Shown here one piece after another: positions 52,292 to 61,289 of a stretch of 64,000 nucleotides of DNA. The stretch spans positions 56,324-120,323 of the forward strand of contig WESA01000003.1 of assembly GCA_009768935.1 (NCBI GenBank). The letters run 5' to 3'. Positions within the stretch are counted from its first letter, which is position 1. Every line of letters starts with the position of its first letter. Made by a program: the position numbers and the translations under genes. The notes below the pieces were generated by a model. That model was not told the origin of the DNA. It saw only the letters and a list, made by a program, of their open reading frames with translations, and made no database searches. This DNA is from Rectinema subterraneum (GTDB taxonomy: Bacteria; Spirochaetota; Spirochaetia; Treponematales; Rectinemataceae).

Positions 52292-55165
52292 TTATTTATT
52301 CTTGTTCTTGGACCCGAGAGGTCTGCCGCGCCGCTTGGGTGCTGCGGATGCAGCGCTGGAAGCGGATACAGCTCTGACTGCGGATGCTGGCTTTCTGCCT
52401 CTCGTCGAGGTTTTTTTCGGCGCGACTGCACTTGCTTTTTTCGCCGGTCTGCCTCTATTTTTACCTGGTTTCTTTGCCGAAGCAGTTTCTTCTACAACCG
52501 CCTGAGCAGCAGCAAGCCGAGAAATGGGTACTCTGAAAGGAGAAGAAGAAACATAATTCATGCCAACGCGATGGCAGAATTTGACCGATGCGGGATCGCC
52601 GCCATGTTCGCCGCAGATACCTACTTTAAGTTTTGGCCTGACAGAACGACCTTTTTCGATACCCATGCGAATGAGCATACCAACTCCGTCCTGATCGAGG
52701 CTCTGGAAGGGATCAGCTTTGAAAACGCCCGCTTTTTTCTCGTCCACGTAATCGGGGAGGAATTTGCCTGCATCGTCGCGGGAAAGGCCAAGCGTCATCT
52801 GAGTGAGATCATTCGTTCCGAACGAGAAGAATTCTGCAACTGTAGCAATTCTGTCAGCGAGGAGAGCAGCGCGCGGCACTTCGATCATAGTACCGACCAT
52901 GTAGCTTAGCTTAATGCCAGATTTTGCAATAATTGCATCTGCGACTTCGCGGGTTCGCGTTTCGAGAATCTTGAGCTCCTTGTCGTCGATAACAAGGGGG
53001 ATCATGATTTCGGGAAGCACCTTGATGCCCTTCTTTGTCATATTGCAGGCCGCAGTGATGATTGCGGTCACTTGCATATCGAGAATTTCAGGATAGGTGA
53101 TGGCCAGACGGCAGCCACGGTGGCCGAGCATGGGGTTGGCTTCGTGAAGCTGCTCGACACGCTGAACGACTTTTTCGAAGGAAACGCCGACTGCTTTTGC
53201 AAGGGCGCGCTGTCCTTCTTCATCGTGCGGCACGAACTCATGGAGCGGTGGGTCGATCAAGCGGATCGTGACAGGCAAGCCATCCATCGCCTTGAAAATG
53301 CCTTCGAAGTCTTTGGTCTGGAAGGGCAGAAGTTTTGCAAGCGCTTTTTTGCGGCTCTCGAGATCGTCAGCGATAATCATTTCCCGAATTGCGAGGATGC
53401 GCTCTTCGGAATCGAAGAACATATGCTCGGTCCGGCAAAGACCGATGCCTTCTGCCCCAAGCTGACGAGCTTTTTCGGCGTCATACGGAGTGTCGGCATT
53501 CGTGCGAACCTTGAGGGTTCTGATTTTGTCAACCCAGGACATCAGAGTGGTATATGCTTTGGGGGGTTCAGGTTTCACAAGTTTGAGCTGGCCTTTGTAG
53601 ACATTGCCGGTCCCGCCGTCAAGCGTAATGTAGTCGCCTTCTTTGATGACAGTTTCACCGACCGCAAAGATGCCCTTTTCGTAATCGATGTCGAGCTTTT
53701 CGCAGCCGACAATGCAGGTTTTGCCCCAGCCGCGCGCGACAACCGCCGCATGGCTCGTTTTGCCGCCTGTAGCGGTGAGAATGCCTTGAGCAGCATGCAT
53801 GCCGCCGACATCCTCCGGGCTGGTTTCTTTCCGAACGAGGATTACTTTTTCGCCTTTTGCAGCCCATTCTTCAGCATCTTTTGCATTGAAAACGACTTTT
53901 CCGGTTGCTGCGCCAGGGACCGCGTCAATGCCCTGGACAAGGAACGCCTTCTTGAGCTCTTCCGGTTTTGACTTGTCGATCATGGGGTAGAAAATGCCTT
54001 CGATATCCGATGCCTTGATGCGAAGAATCGCTTCTTCTTTGCTGATGAGTCCTTCTTTTACCATGTCCACGGCAATGCGGAAGGCTGCAATAGGACTGCG
54101 CTTGCCGGTGCGGCACTGCAGCATGTACAGTTTGCCTTCTTCGACAGTGAACTCGAGGTCCTGCATATCGCGGTAGTGTTTTTCGAGCTTTCTGCGGATG
54201 TCGACGAGCTGCTTGTATACTTTGGGGTCGCGCTTGTCAAGCTCTGCGAGTCTGATGGGGGTTCTGATGCCTGCTACAACATCCTCGCCTTGCGCATTGA
54301 CCAGATAATCGCCATAGAATACATTTTCGCCGCTGTTCGGATCGCGGGTGAAGCAAACGCCGGTACCGGAGGTTTCGCCTTTGTTGCCGAATACCATCTG
54401 CACGACATTCACTGCTGTTCCCTTGATGCCGACAAGCTTTTCCACCTTGCGGTAGGTCACTGCCTTATCAGCCATCCATGAATTGAACACTGCATCGATT
54501 GCACCTTTCAGCTGTTCCCATGGATCCTGCGGAAAATCGACTTTGATGTGTTCGCGATAGATTTTCTTGAACATTTTGATGAGCTCGTCGAGCTCCTCTT
54601 CATTGACATCGGTATCGTTGACTTTCTGGTCTGCAGGGATGCCCAGGCGAGCTCTTGTCCGCTTTGCTTTGATTTCGTCGAACGCCTTGTCGAACTCCTC
54701 ACGCTCAATGCCCATTGCTGTGGAGCCATACATCATGATGAAACGGCGATATGCATCAAGAGCGAAACGGCGATTCCCTGTCTTCGCAGCAAGGCCCTCG
54801 ACAGAAGCATCGGTAAGGCCTAGGTTGAGGATGGTTTCCATCATGCCAGGCATGGAAACAGGAGCGCCCGAGCGCACTGAAACAAGCAACGGATCCCTGG
54901 GGTCCCCAAGCGTCTTGCCTGTTGTTTTTTCGAGCTGCTTTAAGTGTTTCTGGACTTCTTTTTCTAGTCCTTCCGGCCACTTCTTGCCGCTTTTGAAGAA
55001 GAGATCACAAACTTCCGTGGTGATAGTGAATCCTGCCGGTACAGGAAGCCCAATTTTTGTCATCTCGTGCAAGCCAGCGCCTTTGCCACCGAGAAGTTCC
55101 TTCATGGTGCCATCGCCTTCCGCGACTCCTGCACCAAACGAATACACAAATTTTTTCTTTGGCAT
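52292..55165 (-). CDS. ppdK: Pyruvate phosphate dikinase with an AT-hook-like C-terminal tail
   Basis: 957 residues against about 875 for the family. The ATP-grasp N-terminal domain starts 'FGAGVAEGDGTMKELLGGKG'. The phosphohistidine domain has 'TGGKTSHAAVVARG' near residue 466, and the C-terminal PEP/pyruvate barrel ends near 884. It interconverts pyruvate, ATP and Pi with PEP, AMP and PPi. Residues 885-957 are an added Lys/Ala/Ser-rich tail with three AT-hook-like cores: 'NRGRPAKK', 'TRGRKPAS' and 'RRGRPLGS'. GGAGG lies 10 nt before the ATG. Confidence 0.95.
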   Translation of the reverse strand: MPKKKFVYSFGAGVAEGDGTMKELLGGKGAGLHEMTKIGLPVPAGFTITTEVCDLFFKSGKKWPEGLEKEVQKHLKQLEKTTGKTLGDPRDPLLVSVRSGAPVSMPGMMETILNLGLTDASVEGLAAKTGNRRFALDAYRRFIMMYGSTAMGIEREEFDKAFDEIKAKRTRARLGIPADQKVNDTDVNEEELDELIKMFKKIYREHIKVDFPQDPWEQLKGAIDAVFNSWMADKAVTYRKVEKLVGIKGTAVNVVQMVFGNKGETSGTGVCFTRDPNSGENVFYGDYLVNAQGEDVVAGIRTPIRLAELDKRDPKVYKQLVDIRRKLEKHYRDMQDLEFTVEEGKLYMLQCRTGKRSPIAAFRIAVDMVKEGLISKEEAILRIKASDIEGIFYPMIDKSKPEELKKAFLVQGIDAVPGAATGKVVFNAKDAEEWAAKGEKVILVRKETSPEDVGGMHAAQGILTATGGKTSHAAVVARGWGKTCIVGCEKLDIDYEKGIFAVGETVIKEGDYITLDGGTGNVYKGQLKLVKPEPPKAYTTLMSWVDKIRTLKVRTNADTPYDAEKARQLGAEGIGLCRTEHMFFDSEERILAIREMIIADDLESRKKALAKLLPFQTKDFEGIFKAMDGLPVTIRLIDPPLHEFVPHDEEGQRALAKAVGVSFEKVVQRVEQLHEANPMLGHRGCRLAITYPEILDMQVTAIITAACNMTKKGIKVLPEIMIPLVIDDKELKILETRTREVADAIIAKSGIKLSYMVGTMIEVPRAALLADRIATVAEFFSFGTNDLTQMTLGLSRDDAGKFLPDYVDEKKAGVFKADPFQSLDQDGVGMLIRMGIEKGRSVRPKLKVGICGEHGGDPASVKFCHRVGMNYVSSSPFRVPISRLAAAQAVVEETASAKKPGKNRGRPAKKASAVAPKKTSTRGRKPASAVRAVSASSAASAAPKRRGRPLGSKNKNK

Positions 55166-55225
55166 GAGGCATTTCCTCCACTGATAAAAAAAAGACTGAC
55201 GAATATAAGATTCGCTGTTCCAGAA

Positions 55226-55254
55226 AAACTAATCTAAACAATAGAATTAGTCAA
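55226..55254 (-). promoter_or_regulatory. Candidate promoter of ppdK
   Basis: Within an A+T-rich gap (55166-55328), minus strand: TTGACT (55254-55249), 17 nt and TAGTTT (55231-55226). The -35 is good and the -10 poor. The mRNA would have about 50 nt of leader including the GGAGG box. Confidence 0.35.
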
Positions 55255-55328
55255 GTTATATATAAATAACGTTATTTTAAATTTGCCTTTTTTCTGGAGA
55301 AAATATCATTGATATATATGGCTGATAT

Positions 55329-55970
55329 TCAGCGCCAGGAAATATCTATCCGCGGCGGTTCAACAGATGTCAGCAGGTCGGCCATCGATGATTCAAGCGT
55401 AACCTTTTTCCCCGAAGTTGCTGTCTTGAAAAAATCAGCATTTTGCATGGAAATTTCGGGAGCCGCCTGCGATGCCTCGAACGTGAATTTGAAATTGTAC
55501 GGTTTCACTTTTTCGTATAATGCATCTTTCATTTGCTTGTCGAGCGGTTGAATTGCATCTCCCAGCGTGAGCTTCAAGTGTGAAATGCCATCCTCTTGGC
55601 TGTATTGTACGAATTTTCCTGCAGGGTCGAGATAATATGCCAGGTGGGAAGGGGAGTCGAACAATAATGTAAAAGAAATGATTATATTGTTCGCTCTTGA
55701 ATTCTGGGAATAGGATTTCAGATGGACGCCCTCGATTCTCTGCAAGCTTTTTTCTATGTCTTCGCGGGAAAGAGGCAAGGGAAGAGATGGTGTTGTCTCA
55801 AGGGCACCAATCTGCGCAAATTCATTGGAAATCTGGTATTCCATGGACAATGTGCCAGAGCCTTTCGCATCCATTTTTGTAGCGGCTTCGATGCCGATGC
55901 AAGATGCGAGCATAATGGAAATGACGGCCGCAAAAAGAAATGCTTTCGCTACACCAGGAATTCTGCTCAT
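55329..55970 (-). CDS. Putative lipoprotein, function unknown
   Basis: 213 residues. The signal sequence ends in the lipobox 'MLASC', giving lipid-modified Cys24. The rest is about half beta and half alpha with no family I recognise. It begins 13 bases after the DUF503 gene stop with a clear AAAGGAAA ribosome binding site, so it is the second gene of that unit. Its place in the inner or outer membrane cannot be told. Confidence 0.75.
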   Translation of the reverse strand: MSRIPGVAKAFLFAAVISIMLASCIGIEAATKMDAKGSGTLSMEYQISNEFAQIGALETTPSLPLPLSREDIEKSLQRIEGVHLKSYSQNSRANNIIISFTLLFDSPSHLAYYLDPAGKFVQYSQEDGISHLKLTLGDAIQPLDKQMKDALYEKVKPYNFKFTFEASQAAPEISMQNADFFKTATSGKKVTLESSMADLLTSVEPPRIDISWR

Positions 55971-55983
55971 CGTTTATTTCCTT

Positions 55984-56274
55984 TCAGCCAAATATTTCGT
56001 AATGGGTCTGCACATCATATAGCTCGACCGGATAATGGTCTTCCACAAAAGTCACCGCATCACGCAAAACTGTCTCTCCGTGCTGCGGAGAGTTCGAAAC
56101 AAGGGCCGCACCGATTTCAGCGAACATGACAGAATCGAGCAAGTCGACTTCAGCGCATGAAAGCTTGTAGCGATGCTGCAGTTTTTCCTTAATCGCCAAA
56201 ACGACCCTTCTTTTGTCTTTGATTGTCGATGCTTCTCCAAGCCTGAGCACCATGCGCAGCATTGATACAACCAT
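55984..56274 (-). CDS. DUF503 (YlxP-like) protein
   Basis: 96 residues. Family features are 'MLRMVLRLGEASTIKDKRRV', 'CAEVDLLDSVMFAEIGAALVSN' and 'ETVLRDAVTFVE'. YlxP-type genes often sit in nusA-infB-rbfA operons and may aid ribosome maturation; here it has moved to a site next to metG. The start at 56274 gives the family N-terminus and lies 8 nt after a TAGTAT box, with no ribosome binding site. Confidence 0.85.
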   Translation of the reverse strand: MVVSMLRMVLRLGEASTIKDKRRVVLAIKEKLQHRYKLSCAEVDLLDSVMFAEIGAALVSNSPQHGETVLRDAVTFVEDHYPVELYDVQTHYEIFG

Positions 56275-56282
56275 CTGCAATA

Positions 56283-56333
56283 ATACTATCACGCGGGCCT
56301 GTTCTTGACAGCCCCCGCCTGCAGGGATATTGT
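56283..56333. promoter_or_regulatory. Divergent promoters with overlapping -35 boxes (DUF503 gene and metG)
   Basis: Plus strand: perfect TTGACA (56305-56310), 17 nt, TATTGT (56328-56333), then 7 nt to the metG ATG. Minus strand: CTGTCA (56311-56306), 17 nt, TAGTAT (56288-56283), then 8 nt to the DUF503 ATG. The -35 boxes occupy nearly the same bases, as between the FGE-like gene and lepB. Confidence 0.6.
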
Positions 56334-56340
56334 CCAAACC

Positions 56341-58611
56341 ATGAAAAGAAGACTCATTACTTCAGCTCTTCCCTACGTGAATAATGTTCCTCATCTCGGC
56401 AACCTCATTCAGGTACTTTCCGCCGATGTGTTTGCTCGATTCTGCAGGCTTCGTGGTTACGAGACGCTCTATGTTTGCGGCACCGATGAATACGGCACAG
56501 CCACCGAGACAAAAGCGCTTGAAGAAAACCTAAGCCCGCGCGAGCTATGTGACAAGTTTCATGCCTTGCATCGCGACATCTATTCATGGTTCGAAATTGC
56601 CTTTGACACTTTTGGCAGGACTTCGACTCCTGACCATACCGAGGTTACACAATCGATTTTCCTCGACCTCGATCGAAACGGCTACATCACCAGCCAATCC
56701 ATCGAACAGCTGTACTGCGACTCATGCCACAGGTTCCTTGCAGACCGGTATGTCAGAGGGACATGCCCGTATTGTGGTTATGAAGGAGCCCGCGGTGACC
56801 AATGCGAGATGTGCGGAAAACTGCTCGATCCAATGGAACTGATCAACCCGAAATGCGCCACATGTGGAGCGACACCGAAGCCGCGGACGACAACACACCT
56901 CTATATCGATCTCCCGGCTATTTTGCCAAAGCTGGAAGCATGGATGAAGGAAGCAAGCATCAAAGGTTTCTGGGCAAACAACGCAATCCAGATGACACAG
57001 GCTTGGATCCGCGACGGGCTTCATCCTCGTGCCATTACGCGCGATTTGAAATGGGGCATCCCTGTCCCGAAAAAGGGGTACGAAGACAAGGTTTTCTATG
57101 TCTGGTTCGATGCGCCGATTGGCTACATTTCCATGACAGTCAGCCTCGCAAAGGAAAAGAATTTCGATTGGAAAAGCTGGTGGCAAAATCCCGACAAGGT
57201 CGAACTTTTCCAGTTTATCGGAAAAGACAATATCCCATTCCACACGGTAATTTTCCCGTCGAGCCTGCTTGGGAGCGGTAAGCCCTGGACCATGCTGCAT
57301 CACATGTCCAGCACTGAATACCTCAATTACGAAGCCGGAAAATTCTCGAAATCGAAGGGGATCGGTGTGTTCGGCACCGATGCCATGGAAACAGGTATTT
57401 CTGCGGATGTATGGCGCTTCTATATTTTCTGGAACAGGCCGGAAACCTCGGACTACACCTTCACCTGGGCTGATTTTCAGGAAAAGGTGAATGGGGAGCT
57501 CATCGGCAACCTTGGTAACCTCGTGAACAGGACACTCACATTTGTGTCCCGCTACTACAATGGGGTCATTCCGGAAGGCGAGCCCGATGCAGCATTCTGG
57601 AAAGAGGTGCTGAAGCTGGAGGAAAATGTCGCTGAGCATTTGGAACGAGCTGAGCTTCGCGACGCCTTCAGGAGCATTTTTGCTATATCAGATCTTGCGA
57701 ACAAGCGATTTCAAGACGAAGCGCCCTGGAAGGCGCGGGTGGAAGAGCCAGCGAAAGCTGCCTCGCTGATGCGCGATCTTTGCTATGTGCTGAAAGATCT
57801 GGCGATTATGACGTATCCGTATATGCCCAAGGCTGCCGAGAATCTTGCTGGCTTTCTGGGTCTGTCTTTTGGTGCGCAGGGGCTGTCTTGGCGAGAGCTT
57901 GGCCCAGCCGGCCTGCCAGGAACAGTGCGGAAACCTGAAATGCTGTTCCAGAAACTGGAAGATGATCTCATTTCAGCATTGCGCGAGCGCTATTCCGGCT
58001 CTCAGAAGGAACGGCAAGAACGCGACGCACAGGAAAATGCAGAAGGGCCTGGCGTTCAGGGACCTGCAGCTCCGCCTTCTGCCCCTCCTTCTGAGCCTCC
58101 AGAGCAGCGATTCTTCAAGCTTGTAGACCTCCGAGTCGCCAAAATTGTCAAAATCGAGCGACATCCCAAAGCCGACAAGCTCTACATCGAAACGCTCGAC
58201 GACGGCAGCGGCAAAGAGAGGACCATTGTCTCAGGTCTTGTTCCCTTTTATAAAGAAGACGAGCTTCTGGGCAAGAATATTGTTTTAGTGAACAATCTCA
58301 AGCCAGCCAAGCTGAGAGGTGTCGAAAGCGCAGGCATGTTATTGGCTGCATCTGTCTCTGCTCCTGACGGAACAGAAAGCGTTGAAGTGCTAGCCGCTCC
58401 CAATGCCAGCCCCGGCGATCGAGTTATTCTTGAAAAAACCGAGGGTGAACCGGCATCTTCAGAAATTCCTTCTGCAATAATCGATGTCGATGCATTCTTT
58501 TCGATTCCGATTGTTGCAAAAGATGGCAGTGCATGGGTGGGCACCAAGCGGCTTGTTGTGAATGGCGAGCCAATTGCGCTCCGAAGAGTCTTGAATGGCG
58601 AGATAGGATGA
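56341..58611 (+). CDS. metG: Methionyl-tRNA synthetase
   Basis: 756 residues of the dimeric type. It has the class I HIGH-like 'YVNNVPHLGN', a zinc-binding insertion with four Cys pairs ('CDSCH', 'CPYCG', 'CEMCG' and 'CATCG'), a KMSKS-like 'KFSKSKG' (about 335) and an anticodon-binding helical domain. A Pro/Ala-rich linker leads to a C-terminal tRNA-binding OB fold ('DLRVAKIVKIERHPKADKLY'). The ATG at 56341 lies 7 nt after the -10 box with no ribosome binding site. Confidence 0.96.
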   Translation: MKRRLITSALPYVNNVPHLGNLIQVLSADVFARFCRLRGYETLYVCGTDEYGTATETKALEENLSPRELCDKFHALHRDIYSWFEIAFDTFGRTSTPDHTEVTQSIFLDLDRNGYITSQSIEQLYCDSCHRFLADRYVRGTCPYCGYEGARGDQCEMCGKLLDPMELINPKCATCGATPKPRTTTHLYIDLPAILPKLEAWMKEASIKGFWANNAIQMTQAWIRDGLHPRAITRDLKWGIPVPKKGYEDKVFYVWFDAPIGYISMTVSLAKEKNFDWKSWWQNPDKVELFQFIGKDNIPFHTVIFPSSLLGSGKPWTMLHHMSSTEYLNYEAGKFSKSKGIGVFGTDAMETGISADVWRFYIFWNRPETSDYTFTWADFQEKVNGELIGNLGNLVNRTLTFVSRYYNGVIPEGEPDAAFWKEVLKLEENVAEHLERAELRDAFRSIFAISDLANKRFQDEAPWKARVEEPAKAASLMRDLCYVLKDLAIMTYPYMPKAAENLAGFLGLSFGAQGLSWRELGPAGLPGTVRKPEMLFQKLEDDLISALRERYSGSQKERQERDAQENAEGPGVQGPAAPPSAPPSEPPEQRFFKLVDLRVAKIVKIERHPKADKLYIETLDDGSGKERTIVSGLVPFYKEDELLGKNIVLVNNLKPAKLRGVESAGMLLAASVSAPDGTESVEVLAAPNASPGDRVILEKTEGEPASSEIPSAIIDVDAFFSIPIVAKDGSAWVGTKRLVVNGEPIALRRVLNGEIG

Positions 58612-58633
58612 GCATATTAGCAAGAAAAAGACG

Positions 58634-59836
58634 ATGAACGTGCTGCCGCACGTCGCTTTTACCCCAATTTCCTCCGCCTCGGATTGCATCCCGGAATTTG
58701 AATATTCTAGTTTTCTGCAGTCGAAATTCTGGGGGCTATTCAAGGCGCGCACTGGTTGGCAAGCCTATTCCTGCTCCTATGATTTCGAGGATGATGGACC
58801 GCACGGCAATCTTTTGGTTCTGCGGCGGAAAATAGCTAAATTTCTCTCATTCCTGTATGTGCCGCATGGCGGGGGCGAGCTTTCGCGATTGCCGGATCGA
58901 TGGAATGCGTTGAGCATGCTTGGCCGCGCGTTAAGCGAATCCATGGGCAAATCAGATGCGTTTGTTCGGTTCGACCTCCCATGGGAGCGCATGCTTGACG
59001 AGAAAACCGAATTCGAATTGACCTCTGGTCCAACGGGAAGCAAAAGGCTCATCCTGCACAAAGGCACAGATGTACAAGTCGCCGATACTGTCGTACTGGA
59101 TCTTGCCAAGTCTACCGAAGAGCTGCTGTCAGGCATGAAACCGAAGTGGCGATACAACATTAGGCTATCAGAAAAAAAAGGCATACAGGTCACTAAGCAT
59201 GGAAAAGAAGGCTTGCCTCTTTTTATGAAACTCTACGAGGAAACAGCAAAGCGCGACAAAATTGCCATTCATCCTGAATCATATTATGCGACGCTTTTTG
59301 ATACAGTCTTGGAAGTTTCGGATTTGATGAAAGAGCAGGGGATTCCTCAACAGGATCGGCCAATCTTATCGCTCTACATTGCGCATCATGAGAGCGATGC
59401 CCTTGCAGGAATCATTGTTCTGAAACATGGCCCGGTTGCTACTTATATGTATGGTGCATCATCCAACCTGAAGCGGAATATGATGCCCGCATATGCCTTG
59501 CAATGGCATGCAATACAAGAATCCAAGGAGCAGGGCGCGAGGATGTATGACTTTTTCGGTATCCCGCCGCAGGGCGACGATGCTTCGCATGCAATGTCGG
59601 GGCTCTATCTTTTCAAGACCGGGTTCGGCGGAAAGATTATTCACAGATACGGCGCATGGGATGTGCCAATTCATCCGTGGTTGTATGCTATCTTTCGCTC
59701 GGCAGAGAAAATGCGTGCGTTCTGGCACAAAAAAGTCAAAAAATCGATCAGAAAAATTTCGCCCACAGCTTCAGCCGCTCATCCTTCCGCAGGTGAAAGG
59801 GATGACTCAGAAAAGACAAATCCTTCAAATCCATAG
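58634..59836 (+). CDS. FemABX-family aminoacyltransferase-like protein
   Basis: 400 residues. Features of the Fem family of tRNA-dependent transferases that build peptidoglycan cross-bridges are 'FLQSKFWGLFK', 'KPKWRYNIRLSEKKGI', 'YGASSNLKRNMMPAYALQW' and 'GLYLFKTGFGG'. The chain has a GNAT-like double fold and a basic C-terminal tail. Its substrate is unknown; relatives also act on other lipid-linked cell-wall precursors. It starts 22 nt after metG with a weak ribosome binding site. Its 3' end overlaps the convergent AMMECR1 gene by 58 bases. Confidence 0.8.
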   Translation: MNVLPHVAFTPISSASDCIPEFEYSSFLQSKFWGLFKARTGWQAYSCSYDFEDDGPHGNLLVLRRKIAKFLSFLYVPHGGGELSRLPDRWNALSMLGRALSESMGKSDAFVRFDLPWERMLDEKTEFELTSGPTGSKRLILHKGTDVQVADTVVLDLAKSTEELLSGMKPKWRYNIRLSEKKGIQVTKHGKEGLPLFMKLYEETAKRDKIAIHPESYYATLFDTVLEVSDLMKEQGIPQQDRPILSLYIAHHESDALAGIIVLKHGPVATYMYGASSNLKRNMMPAYALQWHAIQESKEQGARMYDFFGIPPQGDDASHAMSGLYLFKTGFGGKIIHRYGAWDVPIHPWLYAIFRSAEKMRAFWHKKVKKSIRKISPTASAAHPSAGERDDSEKTNPSNP

Positions 59837-60342
59837 AGCTGTGCAAGCGAAGATTTCCATGTTCCTGCTGCAAGTCCCGCCTTTCTACAAAGCTGTTCAA
59901 GGAAAGTTTCTCTATCCCAACCATATTCTGTCGGCACCTGAGGGAGGAGGACTCCGGATCGCCCCAGGGCGGAAATAAGAAGTCCATGCTTTCCAACCAC
60001 AACCTGTTCGGGGAGTATTGGCTTTAAGGGCGAAAGCAGAGTGATCTCGATTTCGAGACGCGGCAATTCTTCTGCAGCCACAGAAGTGAACCGCGGATCC
60101 TCGAATGCGGCAGCCAAGGCCATCTCAGCAATTGTTCGTGCCAGCGGATCATTGCTTTGCATTCGGCCAATGCACCCGCGAAGTGATGCATCTTCTCTCA
60201 GCGTGACAAAAGCGCCGCATCTGAGGGTAGTTGAAAGCTCTGGAGGCTCCGGTTCAGGCTCGTGTTCCAAAGCTGCCTGAATCACTTTTCGTGCATATTT
60301 CAGTAATGCCTTCTGGTCATCGATATCGATCGAGAATTTCAT
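59779..60342 (-). CDS. AMMECR1-domain protein (AmmeMemoRadiSam protein A)
   Basis: 187 residues. The AMMECR1 signature 'LRGCIGRM' is preceded by 'CGAFVTLRE' and followed by 'AFEDPRF' and 'EIEITLLSP'. The biochemical role of this conserved domain is unresolved. It is known as the partner of MEMO proteins and a radical SAM enzyme in the AmmeMemoRadiSam system, whose chemistry is not settled. It follows the MEMO gene by 3 bases. No radical SAM member is nearby. Confidence 0.88.
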   Translation of the reverse strand: MKFSIDIDDQKALLKYARKVIQAALEHEPEPEPPELSTTLRCGAFVTLREDASLRGCIGRMQSNDPLARTIAEMALAAAFEDPRFTSVAAEELPRLEIEITLLSPLKPILPEQVVVGKHGLLISALGRSGVLLPQVPTEYGWDRETFLEQLCRKAGLAAGTWKSSLAQLYGFEGFVFSESSLSPAEG

Positions 60343-60345
60343 TTT

Positions 60346-61167
60346 CTACCTCGAAAAGCTAATGGCTCCATATCCTACCACAAGCTCGTCACTGCCTTCT
60401 CTGAAAGGTGCCGAGTTTGCATAGGCCAGAAGTCGGGATTTTGACTCAGGATATGCATGCCTGAATGCGCGGATAGCCGGCTCACCGCAGAATGAATGGC
60501 GGGAAACATCATGGGCGGAAAATGACGCAGTACTGCCGCATGATAATGCAGCAATAAATTCATTTGAGAGCTTGTCACATTCTTCTGGAGTGTTGCTTAC
60601 TGCAAGATCAGAGGAGAGTATCAAAACTCCCTGATTTTCAACGCAGACTCGTATCTCTTCGAATAGCTGTTCTACAGTGGCGACAGTTTTTTCATCTCTT
60701 CCGGATACAATAAATGGAAGTATTGGCACGCCCGGGAAGAAGTGCTCGGCGAAAGGCAGCTGCATTTCAATGGAATGCTCCTCAAGATGCACTAAGTCGT
60801 TTTTCTTGAGCTCCGGAATCCTGGCAAGAAGGTACTCTGCAAAACTCACATCGACATTGAGGACAGCTCCGGGAATATCGAACTGAGAGGATTCCGGCAG
60901 GAACACTCCTTCTTCATATGGCAAATGGGCAGGGCCTGCAAGAATAATAATTGAAGGGTTTGCACCGACCAGCGAGCCCCATGCTTTTGCGGCAAGAAGT
61001 CCACTGTAGCGGAAACTTCCGTGCGGCGAAATAATGGCGCATCCGGAATGAGGCATCTGTTCAGTTTGCATAGCGAGCATGCGCACTTCTGATTTTAGCT
61101 GCTCAGGATCGGCAGGATAAAAAATCCCCGGCAACAATGCGCTGCGAATCAACTTGTCTGTATGCAT
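60346..61167 (-). CDS. MEMO-family protein (AmmeMemoRadiSam protein B)
   Basis: 273 residues. MEMO motifs are recognisable but altered: 'SPHGSFRYSG' for PHAGYxYSG, 'GPAHLPY' for GPNHxG, 'EEHSIEMQLPF' intact, 'SSDLAVS' where SSDLSHY is usual, and 'CGEPAI'. So two His ligands of the presumed metal site and the Cys remain, while the SHY histidine is missing. It is the first gene of a pair with AMMECR1. AGGGAAG lies a few bases before the ATG, and a TATAAT promoter is upstream. Confidence 0.82.
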   Translation of the reverse strand: MHTDKLIRSALLPGIFYPADPEQLKSEVRMLAMQTEQMPHSGCAIISPHGSFRYSGLLAAKAWGSLVGANPSIIILAGPAHLPYEEGVFLPESSQFDIPGAVLNVDVSFAEYLLARIPELKKNDLVHLEEHSIEMQLPFAEHFFPGVPILPFIVSGRDEKTVATVEQLFEEIRVCVENQGVLILSSDLAVSNTPEECDKLSNEFIAALSCGSTASFSAHDVSRHSFCGEPAIRAFRHAYPESKSRLLAYANSAPFREGSDELVVGYGAISFSR

Positions 61168-61186
61168 TAGGCTTCCCTACAGGTTA

Positions 61187-61214
61187 ATTATATATTTTTA
61201 CCGGAACATTGCAA
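61187..61214 (-). promoter_or_regulatory. Promoter of the MEMO-AMMECR1 pair
   Basis: Minus strand: TTGCAA (61214-61209), a 16-nt spacer and perfect TATAAT (61192-61187). It leaves a leader of about 13 nt with a ribosome binding site before the ATG at 61167. Confidence 0.5.
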
Positions 61215-61252
61215 GAAAGCACAAGGATTTTATTTTTTTTAATAATTTTGGA

Positions 61253-61281
61253 TTGCATGCGCATCTCTCGCATACTAATAT
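61253..61281 (+). promoter_or_regulatory. Candidate promoter of the small coiled-coil gene
   Basis: TTGCAT (61253-61258), 17 nt and TAATAT (61276-61281), then 8 nt to the ATG at 61290. No ribosome binding site is seen. Hexamer matches are moderate. Confidence 0.4.
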
Positions 61282-61289
61282 GGTATAGA

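Noticed and set aside
53072..53971. A 299-codon plus-strand frame opposite ppdK
   Set aside because: It lies fully inside the well-supported ppdK gene on the other strand and shows no motif, ribosome binding site or promoter.
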